Positions 1-8,497 of a DNA stretch of 53,952 bases are shown here, piece by piece (position 1 is the stretch's first letter; every line of letters begins with the position of its first letter). The notes beneath the pieces are model-generated. The model was given only the letters and a program-made list of their open reading frames with translations, searched no databases and had not been told where the DNA came from. The stretch spans positions 1 to 53,952 of the forward strand of contig PBWO01000039.1 of assembly GCA_002727275.1 (NCBI GenBank), in the 5' to 3' direction. The DNA is from Methanobacteriota archaeon (GTDB lineage: Archaea; Thermoplasmatota; Poseidoniia; Poseidoniales; Thalassarchaeaceae). A program made the translations under genes and the position numbers.

Positions 1-414
1 CACAGCAAACAACCACGATAATGGCACAATGAACGAGAGAATATGGAATATCAAAACAGACAAGGTGAGCGTCCCATCTTTGTATCGTTGCCAAGTAAGC
101 CCGACTAGATAGACCGCGTATAGCGGCAGGAACACAAAAAGACACGCACCACTACTGAGGAAAATAGAGTATCCGGCGAATGCGTCTGAGCCCAATGATG
201 TCAGAAATAACATAAAAACCACAAATGGCACATATGCCAAAGCAATCTTAGGAATCAACAAAAGATCTGGTATGATTTCTTGACCATCTTCATCAGGCGT
301 TACTGAATAAGCAATTTTTTCTTCTGGCAAACCTCCCTTATGACGGAGGCAATAACCAGTTGTCCTAAATTCTAGGGCATTACAACCTTCGAATGCACAC
401 TTCCTTTCGCCCAC
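1..414 (-). CDS. Partial membrane protein with N-terminal Cys/His zinc-binding-like motif
   Basis: This reading frame is absent from the ORF track because its 3' end lies beyond the left edge. Read on the minus strand it is open for 138 codons from a GTG at 414-412; an in-frame TGA lies a few codons upstream, and no ATG is available near it. The N-terminus carries a CAFEGC ... GYCLRHKGG pattern (Cys6, Cys11, Cys22, His25), which looks like a small zinc-binding module. It is followed by a charged linker and three hydrophobic segments (about residues 58-76, 82-107 and 118-138). I do not recognise the family. A cytoplasmic zinc module on a membrane anchor is inference. Confidence 0.6.
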   Translation of the reverse strand, partial: MGERKCAFEGCNALEFRTTGYCLRHKGGLPEEKIAYSVTPDEDGQEIIPDLLLIPKIALAYVPFVVFMLFLTSLGSDAFAGYSIFLSSGACLFVFLPLYAVYLVGLTWQRYKDGTLTLSVLIFHILSFIVPLSWLFAV

Positions 415-471
415 ATTAACGGCTGACTTTGTTCACAGATAGGCTTTGCTATCCCCTCAATCTTCCCTGCC

Positions 472-774
472 CTAGTTGATGCGATTACTCTTCTTCGGGT
501 GCGGAGTATCTTTCCTAGTTACTCTAGTCCAAATGCTAAGCACAATAGCCAATGCAACCATTGCAAATACACCAGCAAGAACATATGACCACCAGTAATT
601 TCCAAGTCTTTCAACCACTGAAAAGCATACTATTGCGGGTAATGCGACAATTTGGAAAAGGATAAATCCACTTGGGCCATCATATAACCTCCCCCAGACC
701 TCTAATATTGCCTTTGAACGAGGTTTATTCCTCCATTTTTCCAATTTGGCGTCTACCTTCTCGGCCCAATTCAT
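472..774 (-). CDS. Small membrane protein, two predicted TM segments
   Basis: A 100-residue protein with a basic, lysine-rich N-terminal 25 residues. Two hydrophobic stretches follow (about residues 36-55 and 64-84), then a short basic tail, so it is probably a two-pass inner-membrane protein. The start is supported by a GGAGGA Shine-Dalgarno sequence about 7 bases upstream of the ATG. It lies in the same orientation as the partial gene to its left. The upstream region holds a 7-bp inverted repeat (794-818). No family is recognised and no function is assigned. The overlapping plus-strand ORF 672..1088 is not believed in its 5' part. Confidence 0.6.
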   Translation of the reverse strand: MNWAEKVDAKLEKWRNKPRSKAILEVWGRLYDGPSGFILFQIVALPAIVCFSVVERLGNYWWSYVLAGVFAMVALAIVLSIWTRVTRKDTPHPKKSNRIN

Positions 775-793
775 ACCTAATCCTCCGAATGCC

Positions 794-818
794 CCTTAAT
801 CACGATACGTCATTAAGG
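794..818. promoter_or_regulatory. Inverted repeat CCTTAAT-11-ATTAAGG
   Basis: A perfect 7-bp inverted repeat with an 11-base centre lies 20 bases upstream of the start of the 472..774 gene. The position suits an operator or overlaps its promoter. No binding protein can be named. Confidence 0.3.
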
Positions 819-890
819 ATGCCCCGGATTGCAGATACTTCACAAAGTAACCGTGTTCCCGACATACCCTACTCAATATTACGAATTAGC

Positions 891-909
891 CATAGAGGAT
901 TACTCTATG
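891..909. promoter_or_regulatory. Inverted repeat CATAGAG-5-CTCTATG
   Basis: A perfect 7-bp inverted repeat with a 5-base loop ends 8 bases before the proposed GTG start at 918. It could be an operator, or an RNA hairpin in the leader of the small membrane protein. Function is inferred from position only. Confidence 0.3.
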
Positions 910-917
910 AGAAGGAC

Positions 918-1088
918 GTGGAGAAAGAGGGCCTGCCATTACCATCCCATCAAATAATTGGGCTTTCACTATTAGGCGTAATTCTTGTATCTCCAATAGT
1001 AGGGAGATCATTCCTCTATTTCTTACTAGGTACCTGGCTTCTTCAGACAATAGTAATCATTACTTTCTATCCAAAAAATAGGGAATAA
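918..1088 (+). CDS. Small two-TM membrane protein (56 aa)
   Basis: This is the 3' part of the 138-residue track ORF 672..1088. The upstream half of that ORF overlaps the well-supported minus-strand gene 472..774 and has no protein-like character. From a GTG at 918, preceded by GAAGGA, the product begins VEKEGLP. It has two hydrophobic segments separated by SPIVGRS and ends in a basic tail, consistent with a hairpin membrane protein. No family is recognised. The start is uncertain, and the gene is accepted mainly on its membrane-protein composition. Confidence 0.4.
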   Translation: MEKEGLPLPSHQIIGLSLLGVILVSPIVGRSFLYFLLGTWLLQTIVIITFYPKNRE

Positions 1089-1098
1089 TCTCCCTTGA

Positions 1099-1521
1099 TT
1101 ATGATTCACGAGAAATCAACAAATCGTTGATATTAGGTCTTACGCCAGGCTTCCACTCTGCAATCCACAAGCTGATCATTATCCCAGCTATTTGCGCAAA
1201 TAGTCTGACCACATGGCCCGTGGGAGAGAGAGATGCACCATCTCCTAACTCGACATCATATACCCACATATACAGATTGGCCGGATAAAGTGCCACTAGC
1301 AGGGCGGCACTGGAATAACCTCCAAGTTTCCTAGTCTTGGGCATAATCAAACTCAGTCCGACCGCAATCTCGACAACCCCGCTTACTAGAACCCAGAAGG
1401 TCGCAGAGCCCAGAATTGGAGGCACAATGGGTTCGAACCAACTAGTGTCGGTGAAGTGTAACACCCCTGCATAGGTGAAGAAAAGGCCGCCTGCTATGGC
1501 GAATATGCCGCGCAGATTCAT
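1099..1521 (-). CDS. DoxX-like four-TM membrane protein
   Basis: The 140-residue product has four hydrophobic segments and the layout of the DoxX/DoxD-like superfamily. Features include GLFFTYAGVLHF in the first segment, a conserved-type GVVEIAVGLSLI segment, and a YPANLYMW region. These small proteins are often linked to quinol or redox chemistry at the membrane, but the exact role is unknown. The start is placed at the internal ATG (1521-1519), directly after the stop of folA at 1523. The longer track ORF would run into folA. The tight spacing suggests co-transcription with thyA-folA. Confidence 0.7.
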   Translation of the reverse strand: MNLRGIFAIAGGLFFTYAGVLHFTDTSWFEPIVPPILGSATFWVLVSGVVEIAVGLSLIMPKTRKLGGYSSAALLVALYPANLYMWVYDVELGDGASLSPTGHVVRLFAQIAGIMISLWIAEWKPGVRPNINDLLISRES

Positions 1522-1522
1522 G

Positions 1523-2038
1523 TCATCTCCGGGTCCAAATTGAATATGTAGAGTCGTATTCGTTTTTCTCGTCAGAGCCCACCCTCTCAACCACTTCTTC
1601 TAACCACTCGTCTCTGTCCCATTCAGGGAACCTGACTTCTCCACTTCCTGAGGTGTGCACTGTAGTTACATGAATCTCATCAACCCTGTCTAGGAACATC
1701 TCGTAGACCTGAGACCCTCCAATCACCCAGCACTCATCACTTCCCTCGGCATAGGCCAATTCTATTGCTCGGCCAATATACAGGGCGGTCTCGGCTCCCT
1801 CGGCCTCCCAATTTGTATCGCGCGACATCACTATGTTAACGCGCTCTGGAAGCGGCCTGTATGAATCTGGTAGAGAGTCCCAAGTCCTCCTTCCCATTAT
1901 GACTGAGTTGAAACCGTCCGCCTCTGTCAACTCTTTGAAACGAGCCATGTCGCTCGACAACTTCCACGGAAGCTCGTTACCTCTGCCGATGAACCCGTCT
2001 TCATCCATGGCCACAATCATCGCCATTTTCATTGACAC
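1523..2038 (-). CDS. folA: Dihydrofolate reductase
   Basis: Dihydrofolate reductase, 171 residues, reduces dihydrofolate to tetrahydrofolate with NADPH in the cytoplasm. Visible hallmarks are the N-terminal AMIVAMDEDGFIGRGNELPW substrate/cofactor segment, the VIMGRRTWDSLP NADPH-binding segment, and WVIGGSQVYEMFL towards the C-terminus. The length is normal for the family. It follows thyA with 3 bases between them, and the two enzymes are coupled: ThyA produces the dihydrofolate that FolA recycles. A folA-thyA pair implies folate-type C1 carriers, which many archaea lack, so transfer from bacteria is possible but not testable here. Confidence 0.96.
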   Translation of the reverse strand: MSMKMAMIVAMDEDGFIGRGNELPWKLSSDMARFKELTEADGFNSVIMGRRTWDSLPDSYRPLPERVNIVMSRDTNWEAEGAETALYIGRAIELAYAEGSDECWVIGGSQVYEMFLDRVDEIHVTTVHTSGSGEVRFPEWDRDEWLEEVVERVGSDEKNEYDSTYSIWTRR

Positions 2039-2041
2039 ACC

Positions 2042-2836
2042 TCATACAGAGATTGGGGCTGAGATGTGTGGGTGATGATTGTAATCCACTATCTCGATGT
2101 TTTCGTAAGTGAAGTCGTCAATAGATCTAACTTCAGGGTCGAGCCTCAAAGTAGGCAACTCAAGTGGCACGCGTCCAATCTGCTCGCGGGCTTGTTCGAG
2201 GTGGTTGAGATATAGATGACAATCTCCTCCAGTCCAGACGAACTCACCTGGCTCTAAGTCGCAGACCTGAGCCATCATGTAAGTTAGAAGGCTGTATGAA
2301 GAAATATTGAATGGAACGCCGAGGAATGCATCCGCACTCCTTTGGTAGAGTTGGCAGGATAGTTTACCATCATTAACGTAGAACTGGAAGAAGGCATGGC
2401 ATGGCATCAGTGCCATCTCGTCAAGTTCACCCACATTCCACGCTGAGACAATGATGCGACGACTGTTTGGGTTATTCTTGATTAAATCAATGGCATTCTC
2501 TATCTGATCGATTACAGTACCGTCATCGGCCTCCCACTTTCTCCATTGCTTACCGTAGACCGGGCCCAGGTTACCATCCTCATCGGCCCACTCGTTCCAG
2601 ATTCTGACTTTATTCTCTTGCAAGTAACTCACATTGGTGTCACCGGAAAGGAACCATAACAACTCGTGGATTACACTCGGCCAGTGCACTTTCTTGGTAG
2701 TTACTGCAGGTAATCCATCGGACAGATCGAAACGCATTTGGTGCCCGAAAACAGAGATTGTGCCAGTTCCTGTACGGTCACCTTTCTGTTCACCTTCGGC
2801 TAGAATGCGACGCAGAAAATCAAGATACTCTTGCAT
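2042..2836 (-). CDS. thyA: Thymidylate synthase
   Basis: Classical folate-dependent thymidylate synthase, making dTMP from dUMP with methylene-tetrahydrofolate. At 264 residues it has the length of the E. coli enzyme. The catalytic cysteine sits in [11 protein letters not shown] at residue 146, the same number as in E. coli. The phosphate-binding arginines in [11 protein letters not shown] and the [14 protein letters not shown] segment are also intact. The start has a GGAGG Shine-Dalgarno six bases upstream of the ATG. It is the first gene of a thyA-folA-doxX-like transcription unit. It is not the flavin-dependent ThyX found in many archaea. Confidence 0.97.
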   Translation of the reverse strand: MQEYLDFLRRILAEGEQKGDRTGTGTISVFGHQMRFDLSDGLPAVTTKKVHWPSVIHELLWFLSGDTNVSYLQENKVRIWNEWADEDGNLGPVYGKQWRKWEADDGTVIDQIENAIDLIKNNPNSRRIIVSAWNVGELDEMALMPCHAFFQFYVNDGKLSCQLYQRSADAFLGVPFNISSYSLLTYMMAQVCDLEPGEFVWTGGDCHLYLNHLEQAREQIGRVPLELPTLRLDPEVRSIDDFTYENIEIVDYNHHPHISAPISV

Positions 2837-2889
2837 AGGCCTCCTGTGCTGTGCGTCGGTAGTCCATCAAGGATGCGGCTGATGTTCCA

Positions 2890-3651
2890 CTAGGGTGCGC
2901 CCATCAGACGCATAGTCTCAATCAACTGGTCTGTGAATCTACGATACAAATTACCCATCTCCTCTTCGGACTTGGACAGCCCCCCTATGTCGCCATCAGA
3001 TAATCCACCTCCCTGCTCTGAAGCAGCCCATTGGGCGAAGGTGATTGTTTCGTCGATATTTACTTCGACTTTCTTCCATGGTCTAACCAATTTACTACCG
3101 GGTCTCATCATATCTTGTGTTCCAATCACAACCATGGTAACTATTGGGACATCTGGGAAGCGAGCTGCTAGCCTAGCTATCCCTGTCTTACCTTGTTGCA
3201 AATAGGGCGGCTCATGCCTCCTGCTACGCGTTCCTTCTGGAAAGATTCCCAAAGCGAGTCCTGCATCCAGGACATCTACGGCTCGGGAAAGGGCATCCCT
3301 AGCACCAGTCTGTCTGTAAGTCTCGATCTGACCGGTACTAGTCATTATGAATCTCTTCAAAGGATTCTCAAAATTTTCCTTTTTAGAAAGAAAGTGGATT
3401 GGTCGGCGGGCCGCCTGAACCATGAATATCGGGTCAAGGTTTGAGACGTGATTACATACGACAATCACCGGACCCTTGCGCGGAATTCTCGAAAGACCAT
3501 GGAACCTTACATCAGTGAAGCTGCGAATCGAAGTAGCAAGGATTGCAATAACCAATTGGTAGAGTGAGGGGGAGCGAAACGAAGTACCAGTTCCCTCTAA
3601 TCCTACTGCTGAGGACAGCGAATTCAATGACTCAGAACTCAGCCCGCTCAT
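2890..3651 (-). CDS. plsC: PlsC-type 1-acylglycerol-3-phosphate acyltransferase
   Basis: Lysophosphatidate-acyltransferase family protein, 253 residues. The HX4D acyltransferase motif is present in CNHVSNLDP (His68, Asp73). The glycerol-phosphate-binding motif is present as FPEGTRSR (137-144). A hydrophobic segment near residues 30-45 suggests monotopic membrane association. In bacteria the enzyme makes phosphatidate from acyl-ACP or acyl-CoA. Archaeal phospholipids are ether-linked, so the substrate here is not obvious. The start is the first ATG of the frame, and later starts remain possible up to about residue 30. It is divergent from the exported protein at 3729. Confidence 0.85.
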   Translation of the reverse strand: MSGLSSESLNSLSSAVGLEGTGTSFRSPSLYQLVIAILATSIRSFTDVRFHGLSRIPRKGPVIVVCNHVSNLDPIFMVQAARRPIHFLSKKENFENPLKRFIMTSTGQIETYRQTGARDALSRAVDVLDAGLALGIFPEGTRSRRHEPPYLQQGKTGIARLAARFPDVPIVTMVVIGTQDMMRPGSKLVRPWKKVEVNIDETITFAQWAASEQGGGLSDGDIGGLSKSEEEMGNLYRRFTDQLIETMRLMGAP

Positions 3652-3728
3652 GCTTGTGGCTGCTCCACGGTTGCTTATTGTATTACTCGGAAGCAGTAGT
3701 TTATGTCTGCGAACCTTTGCCCTATGCC

Positions 3729-4832
3729 ATGGGCAACAGGTCGTCTAAGGCGACCGTGATGCTGACTATACTATTGGTTTCTACCAGTGCTCCTGCAGTA
3801 GCGGGAGAATGGTCTGATGATACTTGGCTTGAGAATATAATCGGACCCGAGAGGCTGGAAAACGGTGACGAGTTTGGGTGTCATGGATACGAAGGTGTTT
3901 CCACAGTTGAGGAGAACTGGGTCATCGAGGCCTGTAAGGACTATCTGATTCAGAGTACGAACGCTTCCAGATGGGGAAGTGCTCCGATTTCATTCGGTGT
4001 AACTGAAACGTTCCTCGATGATGAGACAGCTGAACAATTAGCATCTTCTGGTTTCATGATTGTAGGGGATAAATTGAGCGAGCCTCCCTCAAATGGTCTG
4101 ATTCTTGCCCCGAGAATCACTACCAGTATGGAGAAGGGCGTGGCCAACACCTCTCTAATCGAATCCGCTGAGGAAGACACTCTCGTAAGCATCTATTGGA
4201 GGGCCAGGATAGATGATCTAAGAGTCAGAGAGGACAAGGATGCGATTGCTTGGCTGGAGAATCAACCCTACTGGTTCACAACATGGGGGGAATGGAACTT
4301 ACATCGATTGGCGAGCCAATCGACAACTACCGAACTCGTTGGGAACATAATCACCTCAACCTCTCAAATCGCCAATACTTGGGCCGTACCCGGATCCACT
4401 TTGCTACAATTCGACGCAGAAGTTCTTGTAGCCCCCTATGACTCGTTTGGAGATCCATATCCTGAGATTTCTTCCGATACCAGAAAACTGGAAATTGGCT
4501 GGAGACAAGTCGAGGGTGGAATTCTCCTTACACAAGCTCCCGGCACTACACTAACGATTGAGCTCGATACCGAACCCAATACTATGCTGAGTAATCCAAT
4601 GACGACTTTCAATGATCATCATCATGCCGTCACAATTGTTGGTCATCACACAACCAACCTGTTTCAATGGACTGCTGATTTCGTCAACTCCGAACTCGTA
4701 TTCACATGGCTGATTGAGAGGCCTGCAGGTGTCGAGCAGAGTTGGTTCTTACCTGCTCTAGCACTAACTATACTGATTGCAACTCCGTTGTCAATCATAT
4801 ACCTCATCAAGAAGGACGCAGAATCTCACTAA
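3729..4832 (+). CDS. Exported, C-terminally anchored protein of unknown function
   Basis: The 367-residue product has a Sec-type signal peptide (basic MGNRSSK, hydrophobic VMLTILLVSTSAPAV, likely cleavage after AVA-G). A large extracytoplasmic domain follows. A single C-terminal membrane segment (WFLPALALTILIATPLSIIYL) with a basic tail ends the protein. The start is the ATG at 3729, because only this start puts the signal sequence at the N-terminus; the track ORF begins 55 codons earlier inside the divergent plsC region. The ectodomain contains several cysteines and is acidic. No family is recognised. Its stop overlaps that of the convergent 4829..5887 gene (shared CTAA). Confidence 0.75.
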   Translation: MGNRSSKATVMLTILLVSTSAPAVAGEWSDDTWLENIIGPERLENGDEFGCHGYEGVSTVEENWVIEACKDYLIQSTNASRWGSAPISFGVTETFLDDETAEQLASSGFMIVGDKLSEPPSNGLILAPRITTSMEKGVANTSLIESAEEDTLVSIYWRARIDDLRVREDKDAIAWLENQPYWFTTWGEWNLHRLASQSTTTELVGNIITSTSQIANTWAVPGSTLLQFDAEVLVAPYDSFGDPYPEISSDTRKLEIGWRQVEGGILLTQAPGTTLTIELDTEPNTMLSNPMTTFNDHHHAVTIVGHHTTNLFQWTADFVNSELVFTWLIERPAGVEQSWFLPALALTILIATPLSIIYLIKKDAESH

Positions 4833-5887
4833 TTCCCAATATCAGGGCCCACGATTCGAACCCTTTCGGATTTCATTGTCTCTACGATTCTAGCGATTAC
4901 ATCGGCACCTAAGGCTTCAGGTGCATGAACTCCCGGAGGCAACATTTCGGAGTCATCAAGCCATGCTTCCACGCAGCAAGCGGTGACCATACCTGTTGCC
5001 CTTGCCATTGAATGCCCATCATCTCCTCCGTGATCTTCAACTTCCCACTCGAGAACCTCTTCATTTATCCCCTGAGCCCTCACTCTCATCCAAGTGAACT
5101 CCGGAATCTTGTGATCGTATGACCATTGGCCAATCAGATCGTTTTCATCCAGTTCTCCAGAATCTCTTGTATCGATAAATTTCTGTATATGGCCAGGCCA
5201 ACGAACTGTATACTCTGACATATCAACTACTGGAATTGATTTCAATACTGAGCGCAACCCGTCGGTCAGAAAAGCCTCCATCTCTCCATGCTCCCCGGTA
5301 TCGACCAAATGTCGCTCACTCAAAGCTGGAAGAATCACTTCCTCTCCTTCTCGAATTACTCTAGCAGGTCTAGTGTATTCTGCAATCACATCAATTGGGG
5401 AGAACGGGGCCATATACTTCCATTCGCCTACTGGGCCGGTTGGATTTCCTCCGACCCAAACTTCCGCTTTCACCAATGGGCCAATTCTTCTGTCGGCAAC
5501 TGCTAGAAACATATTCGATAATCCGTGAGCGATTCCCACATCCCATAGGATTGTTGAACCATAATCTCGAGCCTTTTCATCATCTCTATCTGGGGTGAAC
5601 TTGCTGAAACTAAGGTCCACAACTCGATACCCATCCTCGGCTAGATTGGTTGTAGCCACATGCCCTATGTCCCCTGGGAGCATGTTCACCACCATATCAA
5701 CAGGCCCATTTTCATACAAATGAACTATCTCTTCTATGACATCGCAAGTATGAGCAGTAATCCCATCGATTCCTAGAACTCGATGAGGATGAATATCGTA
5801 GGCGTGAACCTCGTGACCGACAGATGCAAGCCTCTTAGCAACCCATGCACCAACCAATCCAGTTCCCAAGCAATGGATTACTGCCAT
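4829..5887 (-). CDS. Saccharopine dehydrogenase-like NAD(P)-dependent oxidoreductase
   Basis: A 352-residue protein with an N-terminal Rossmann fold (HCLGTGLVGAWVAKRL, residues 5-20). It has the overall layout of the saccharopine dehydrogenase / lysine 6-dehydrogenase family, including a DVGIAHGLSNMFLA segment at the start of the second domain. The likely reaction is NAD(P)-linked oxidation or reductive condensation at an amino-acid-type amine. The substrate cannot be read from the sequence. It begins with ATG behind CGAGGAAC. It is divergent from trpS and convergent with the exported protein, with a 4-base overlap of stops. Confidence 0.8.
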   Translation of the reverse strand: MAVIHCLGTGLVGAWVAKRLASVGHEVHAYDIHPHRVLGIDGITAHTCDVIEEIVHLYENGPVDMVVNMLPGDIGHVATTNLAEDGYRVVDLSFSKFTPDRDDEKARDYGSTILWDVGIAHGLSNMFLAVADRRIGPLVKAEVWVGGNPTGPVGEWKYMAPFSPIDVIAEYTRPARVIREGEEVILPALSERHLVDTGEHGEMEAFLTDGLRSVLKSIPVVDMSEYTVRWPGHIQKFIDTRDSGELDENDLIGQWSYDHKIPEFTWMRVRAQGINEEVLEWEVEDHGGDDGHSMARATGMVTACCVEAWLDDSEMLPPGVHAPEALGADVIARIVETMKSERVRIVGPDIGN

Positions 5888-5984
5888 AGTTCCTCGAGGC
5901 GGTTTCCCGTATTTTGTCTAATGGTCGCGCTTTGAGGCCCGAGAGCGGCGATGCCTTGATTGAGGGAATCGCTGGCCTAGGGGC

Positions 5985-7361
5985 ATGGCAGGAGGCCGCA
6001 TTGACCCATGGTCGTCCGAGCAGTCGCAAGACTATGCTAGGATAATCGAACAATTTGGCCTCGGTTCAGTGGACATCTCCAGAATCCCTAATCCCAGCAT
6101 GCTACACCGGAGGGGAATTGTGTTTGCACACCGCGATCTCGATGTAGTTCTAGGCTGCATGAAACGTTCCGAACCTTTTGGTGTGCTGACCGGATTGATG
6201 CCCAGCGGCAGAATGCACCTAGGCCACTCTATGGTAATCGATCAAGTCAAGTGGTTTCAAGACCAAGGGGCAGATATCACCGTCACCGTCGCAGACCTTG
6301 AGGCTCTGGCGACCAGAAACACTTCTCTCGAGAATGGCAGAAAAACCGCAATTGAGGAATACGTTCTCAACTACGCTGCATTGGGACTCGATCCTGAGAA
6401 AACCAACGTGTATTTTCAGAGCTCTCGCCCAGAGGTCCAGCGACTTGCATTTACTCTCGGCCGTAGGACCAATCTATCTGAGTTTGAAGCAATTTATGGC
6501 TTTGAGGGAGATACTAATCTCGCACATGTCCAAGCACCACTCGTCCAAGTTGGCGATATCATCCACCCACAACTTGACGAATTCGGTGGACTGCGGCCAA
6601 TTGTGGTGCCTGTAGGTATTGATCAGGATCCTCATCTGAGATTGACTCGCGGCATCGCAGGCAAGACGCATTGGTTTAATGTAAAACCCCGCTCAAAGGG
6701 AGGAGTTACCGTAGCACTATCAATTCAAGATAGTAATCAGACTGCTTTGGGTGTAATTGGAGGTAAAGTAGACGCCGAGGCGAGAAAGGCACTGTTTGAA
6801 CGCATCGCTGCAGCAATCGCCCCATTGGGTTACTCGGATCAGATTGCCAACCATAAACACGGAACTCTGGAGATACCCGGTGCCAGTACTGAGGACATTG
6901 CTAGGATTCGTATGTGCCTACTTGGCCTAGAGCGAGAGATGGGCGGAATGGGGCTGATGCCACCATGCTCTACTTACCACCGCTTCGCAGTCGGACTAAA
7001 TGGTGACAAAATGTCATCTTCTCAGCCCGAGACTACGATATTCATGGACGAATCATTTGAAGATTTGGAGCGTAAGATAAAGCGATCTTTTAGTGGTGGC
7101 CAGCCAACCATTGAGGAACATCGTCGCTTGGGCGGAGACTGCTCTAAGGATGTGGCATTCCAGTATCTACAATTCTTCTTTGAACGCGACGACAATGCTC
7201 TGCTTGAAATCAAATCAGATTATGAGAGTGGCAGAATGTTGGCTGGAGAAATTAAGCAGGTTTGCATCGATAAGGCATGGGACTGGCTACAAGTCCTTGC
7301 CGAACGCAGAGACATGTGGTCAGATAGGTTGGACGAGTTCCTCTCTCCCGATGCTCTCTAG
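5985..7361 (+). CDS. trpS: Tryptophanyl-tRNA synthetase
   Basis: Class I aminoacyl-tRNA synthetase of the archaeal/eukaryotic TrpRS type, 458 residues. It shows the HIGH-type motif PSGRMHLGH (73-81) and the second signature GDKMSSS (341-346). A VPVGIDQDPHLRLTR segment matches the tryptophan/tyrosine synthetase family, and the N-terminal extension is typical of archaeal TrpRS. It charges tRNA-Trp in the cytoplasm. Its TAG stop shares the palindrome CTAG with the stop of convergent zpr1. Confidence 0.94.
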   Translation: MAGGRIDPWSSEQSQDYARIIEQFGLGSVDISRIPNPSMLHRRGIVFAHRDLDVVLGCMKRSEPFGVLTGLMPSGRMHLGHSMVIDQVKWFQDQGADITVTVADLEALATRNTSLENGRKTAIEEYVLNYAALGLDPEKTNVYFQSSRPEVQRLAFTLGRRTNLSEFEAIYGFEGDTNLAHVQAPLVQVGDIIHPQLDEFGGLRPIVVPVGIDQDPHLRLTRGIAGKTHWFNVKPRSKGGVTVALSIQDSNQTALGVIGGKVDAEARKALFERIAAAIAPLGYSDQIANHKHGTLEIPGASTEDIARIRMCLLGLEREMGGMGLMPPCSTYHRFAVGLNGDKMSSSQPETTIFMDESFEDLERKIKRSFSGGQPTIEEHRRLGGDCSKDVAFQYLQFFFERDDNALLEIKSDYESGRMLAGEIKQVCIDKAWDWLQVLAERRDMWSDRLDEFLSPDAL

Positions 7362-7942
7362 GCGAAATCACTTGAGTCGAATACCGGGACCATTGGCCCT
7401 GAATCTAGTAATGTCAACTCTTCTTCAGAAAGCTCTCTGGGAATCGCATCTTCATGCAAAATTTGACTGTGCCCTAGAGGATCTAGCAATTGCAGTTCAA
7501 TTGATGCATCACCATCTCTGACTTTCTCTAACTCTTCCAATAGTTCAGTACATTTCCCAACAATTTCATCTTCTGCATCCCTCATTAGGGTCTCAATAAC
7601 ATCTTTGAATCTAATCAGAACTCCTTCGATATTCGAGACATAACCCGTAGAAGCCCCGCCAGGGGAGGCTTCCAAATCCAACTGAACTAGTCTCACTGTG
7701 CAAGAGCCTGAACGGACAATGCGCGTAGACATGTGGTCCGGTGAATCAATTTGCAGACTCCAAGAACCAGGCTTCCTTCCTTCGGCAGGAATGAAATCCG
7801 TGTGCTTCCATCCGCATGCGTCGCAAACAACAGTTAGTTGAGTATGCTCACCGAAATAAGGAATTTCAGTTGTATGTGCAATCATAGTAAGGCCACTCGG
7901 AGAGTGGCACACCGGACAGGGTTGCTCAATCGTACTCTCCAT
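7358..7942 (-). CDS. ZPR1-family zinc finger protein
   Basis: A 194-residue archaeal ZPR1-domain protein. The zinc finger is C9-P-V-C12 ... C40-D-A-C43, a C4 finger with a spacer of about 27 residues. It is followed by GWKHTDF and the beta-rich domain typical of ZPR1 (SGSCTVRLVQLDLE, then GYVSNIEGVL). Archaea usually have one such domain where eukaryotic ZPR1 has two. In eukaryotes ZPR1 acts as an assembly chaperone for translation elongation factor 1A; a similar role here is inference. The start is set at the internal ATG 7942-7940, which lies 7 bases after the sepF stop. The track ORF begins inside sepF. Confidence 0.88.
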   Translation of the reverse strand: MESTIEQPCPVCHSPSGLTMIAHTTEIPYFGEHTQLTVVCDACGWKHTDFIPAEGRKPGSWSLQIDSPDHMSTRIVRSGSCTVRLVQLDLEASPGGASTGYVSNIEGVLIRFKDVIETLMRDAEDEIVGKCTELLEELEKVRDGDASIELQLLDPLGHSQILHEDAIPRELSEEELTLLDSGPMVPVFDSSDFA

Positions 7943-7949
7943 GTTATCC

Positions 7950-8366
7950 TCAGTAGTACGTAGGGGATCCTCTTTCGGGCCCCTTGACACTCTCAAAATC
8001 GTTCGGCAGTAGGAGCAGTCTTGTATCGCCTAATCTGACAACTTCTCCAGAAATATCCTCTTCGACGAAATCACGAATTCTTTCAACCGCGGTTTGCAAT
8101 TCTAGTTCGCGGGCGAGAAGATTACTCATCTCTACGATTACTAAATCTCCATCAGAAACCCAATCCATCACCTTAGATACTCCAGTAATGTCATCAAGTG
8201 AGGCTCGGTGAACTATAGCATCTCTGATTCCTCTAGGTACGGGTGCATCAGGATAACGCTCACCTAAGTCGTGATAGTTCTGACCTGGCTCTAAGTCGTA
8301 GCTTGGAGCATCATCCACACTGGGCATCTCTATCCAGCGTGGCTCACTACTATCATCCCTATGCAT
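7950..8366 (-). CDS. sepF: SepF-like cell division protein
   Basis: A 138-residue protein whose C-terminal half matches the SepF fold: GDLVIVEMSNL, then a helix ELQTAVERIRDFVEE, then GEVVRLGDTRLLLLPNDF. SepF anchors FtsZ to the membrane during division in archaea and many Gram-positive bacteria. The N-terminus (MHRDDSSEPRW...) does not look like the usual amphipathic membrane-targeting helix, so membrane attachment is not obvious. It is followed by zpr1 in the same direction. It is divergent from the proteasome gene. No ftsZ lies in the window. Confidence 0.85.
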   Translation of the reverse strand: MHRDDSSEPRWIEMPSVDDAPSYDLEPGQNYHDLGERYPDAPVPRGIRDAIVHRASLDDITGVSKVMDWVSDGDLVIVEMSNLLARELELQTAVERIRDFVEEDISGEVVRLGDTRLLLLPNDFESVKGPERGSPTYY

Positions 8367-8497
8367 GACAGGGCGCCATTACGCGTTGTCTTGACTTCTG
8401 CGGTTCAGTATCATCGCAAATCACGATTAGACTACATTGTGACTATATCCAGTCTGCAACCCCGTCGCATTGATAAGGGTCCTGAACCGAGAACCGT

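Noticed and set aside
672-917. 5' part of plus-strand ORF 672..1088
   Set aside because: It overlaps the better-supported minus-strand gene 472..774 and its translation is not protein-like; only the 3' part from 918 is kept.
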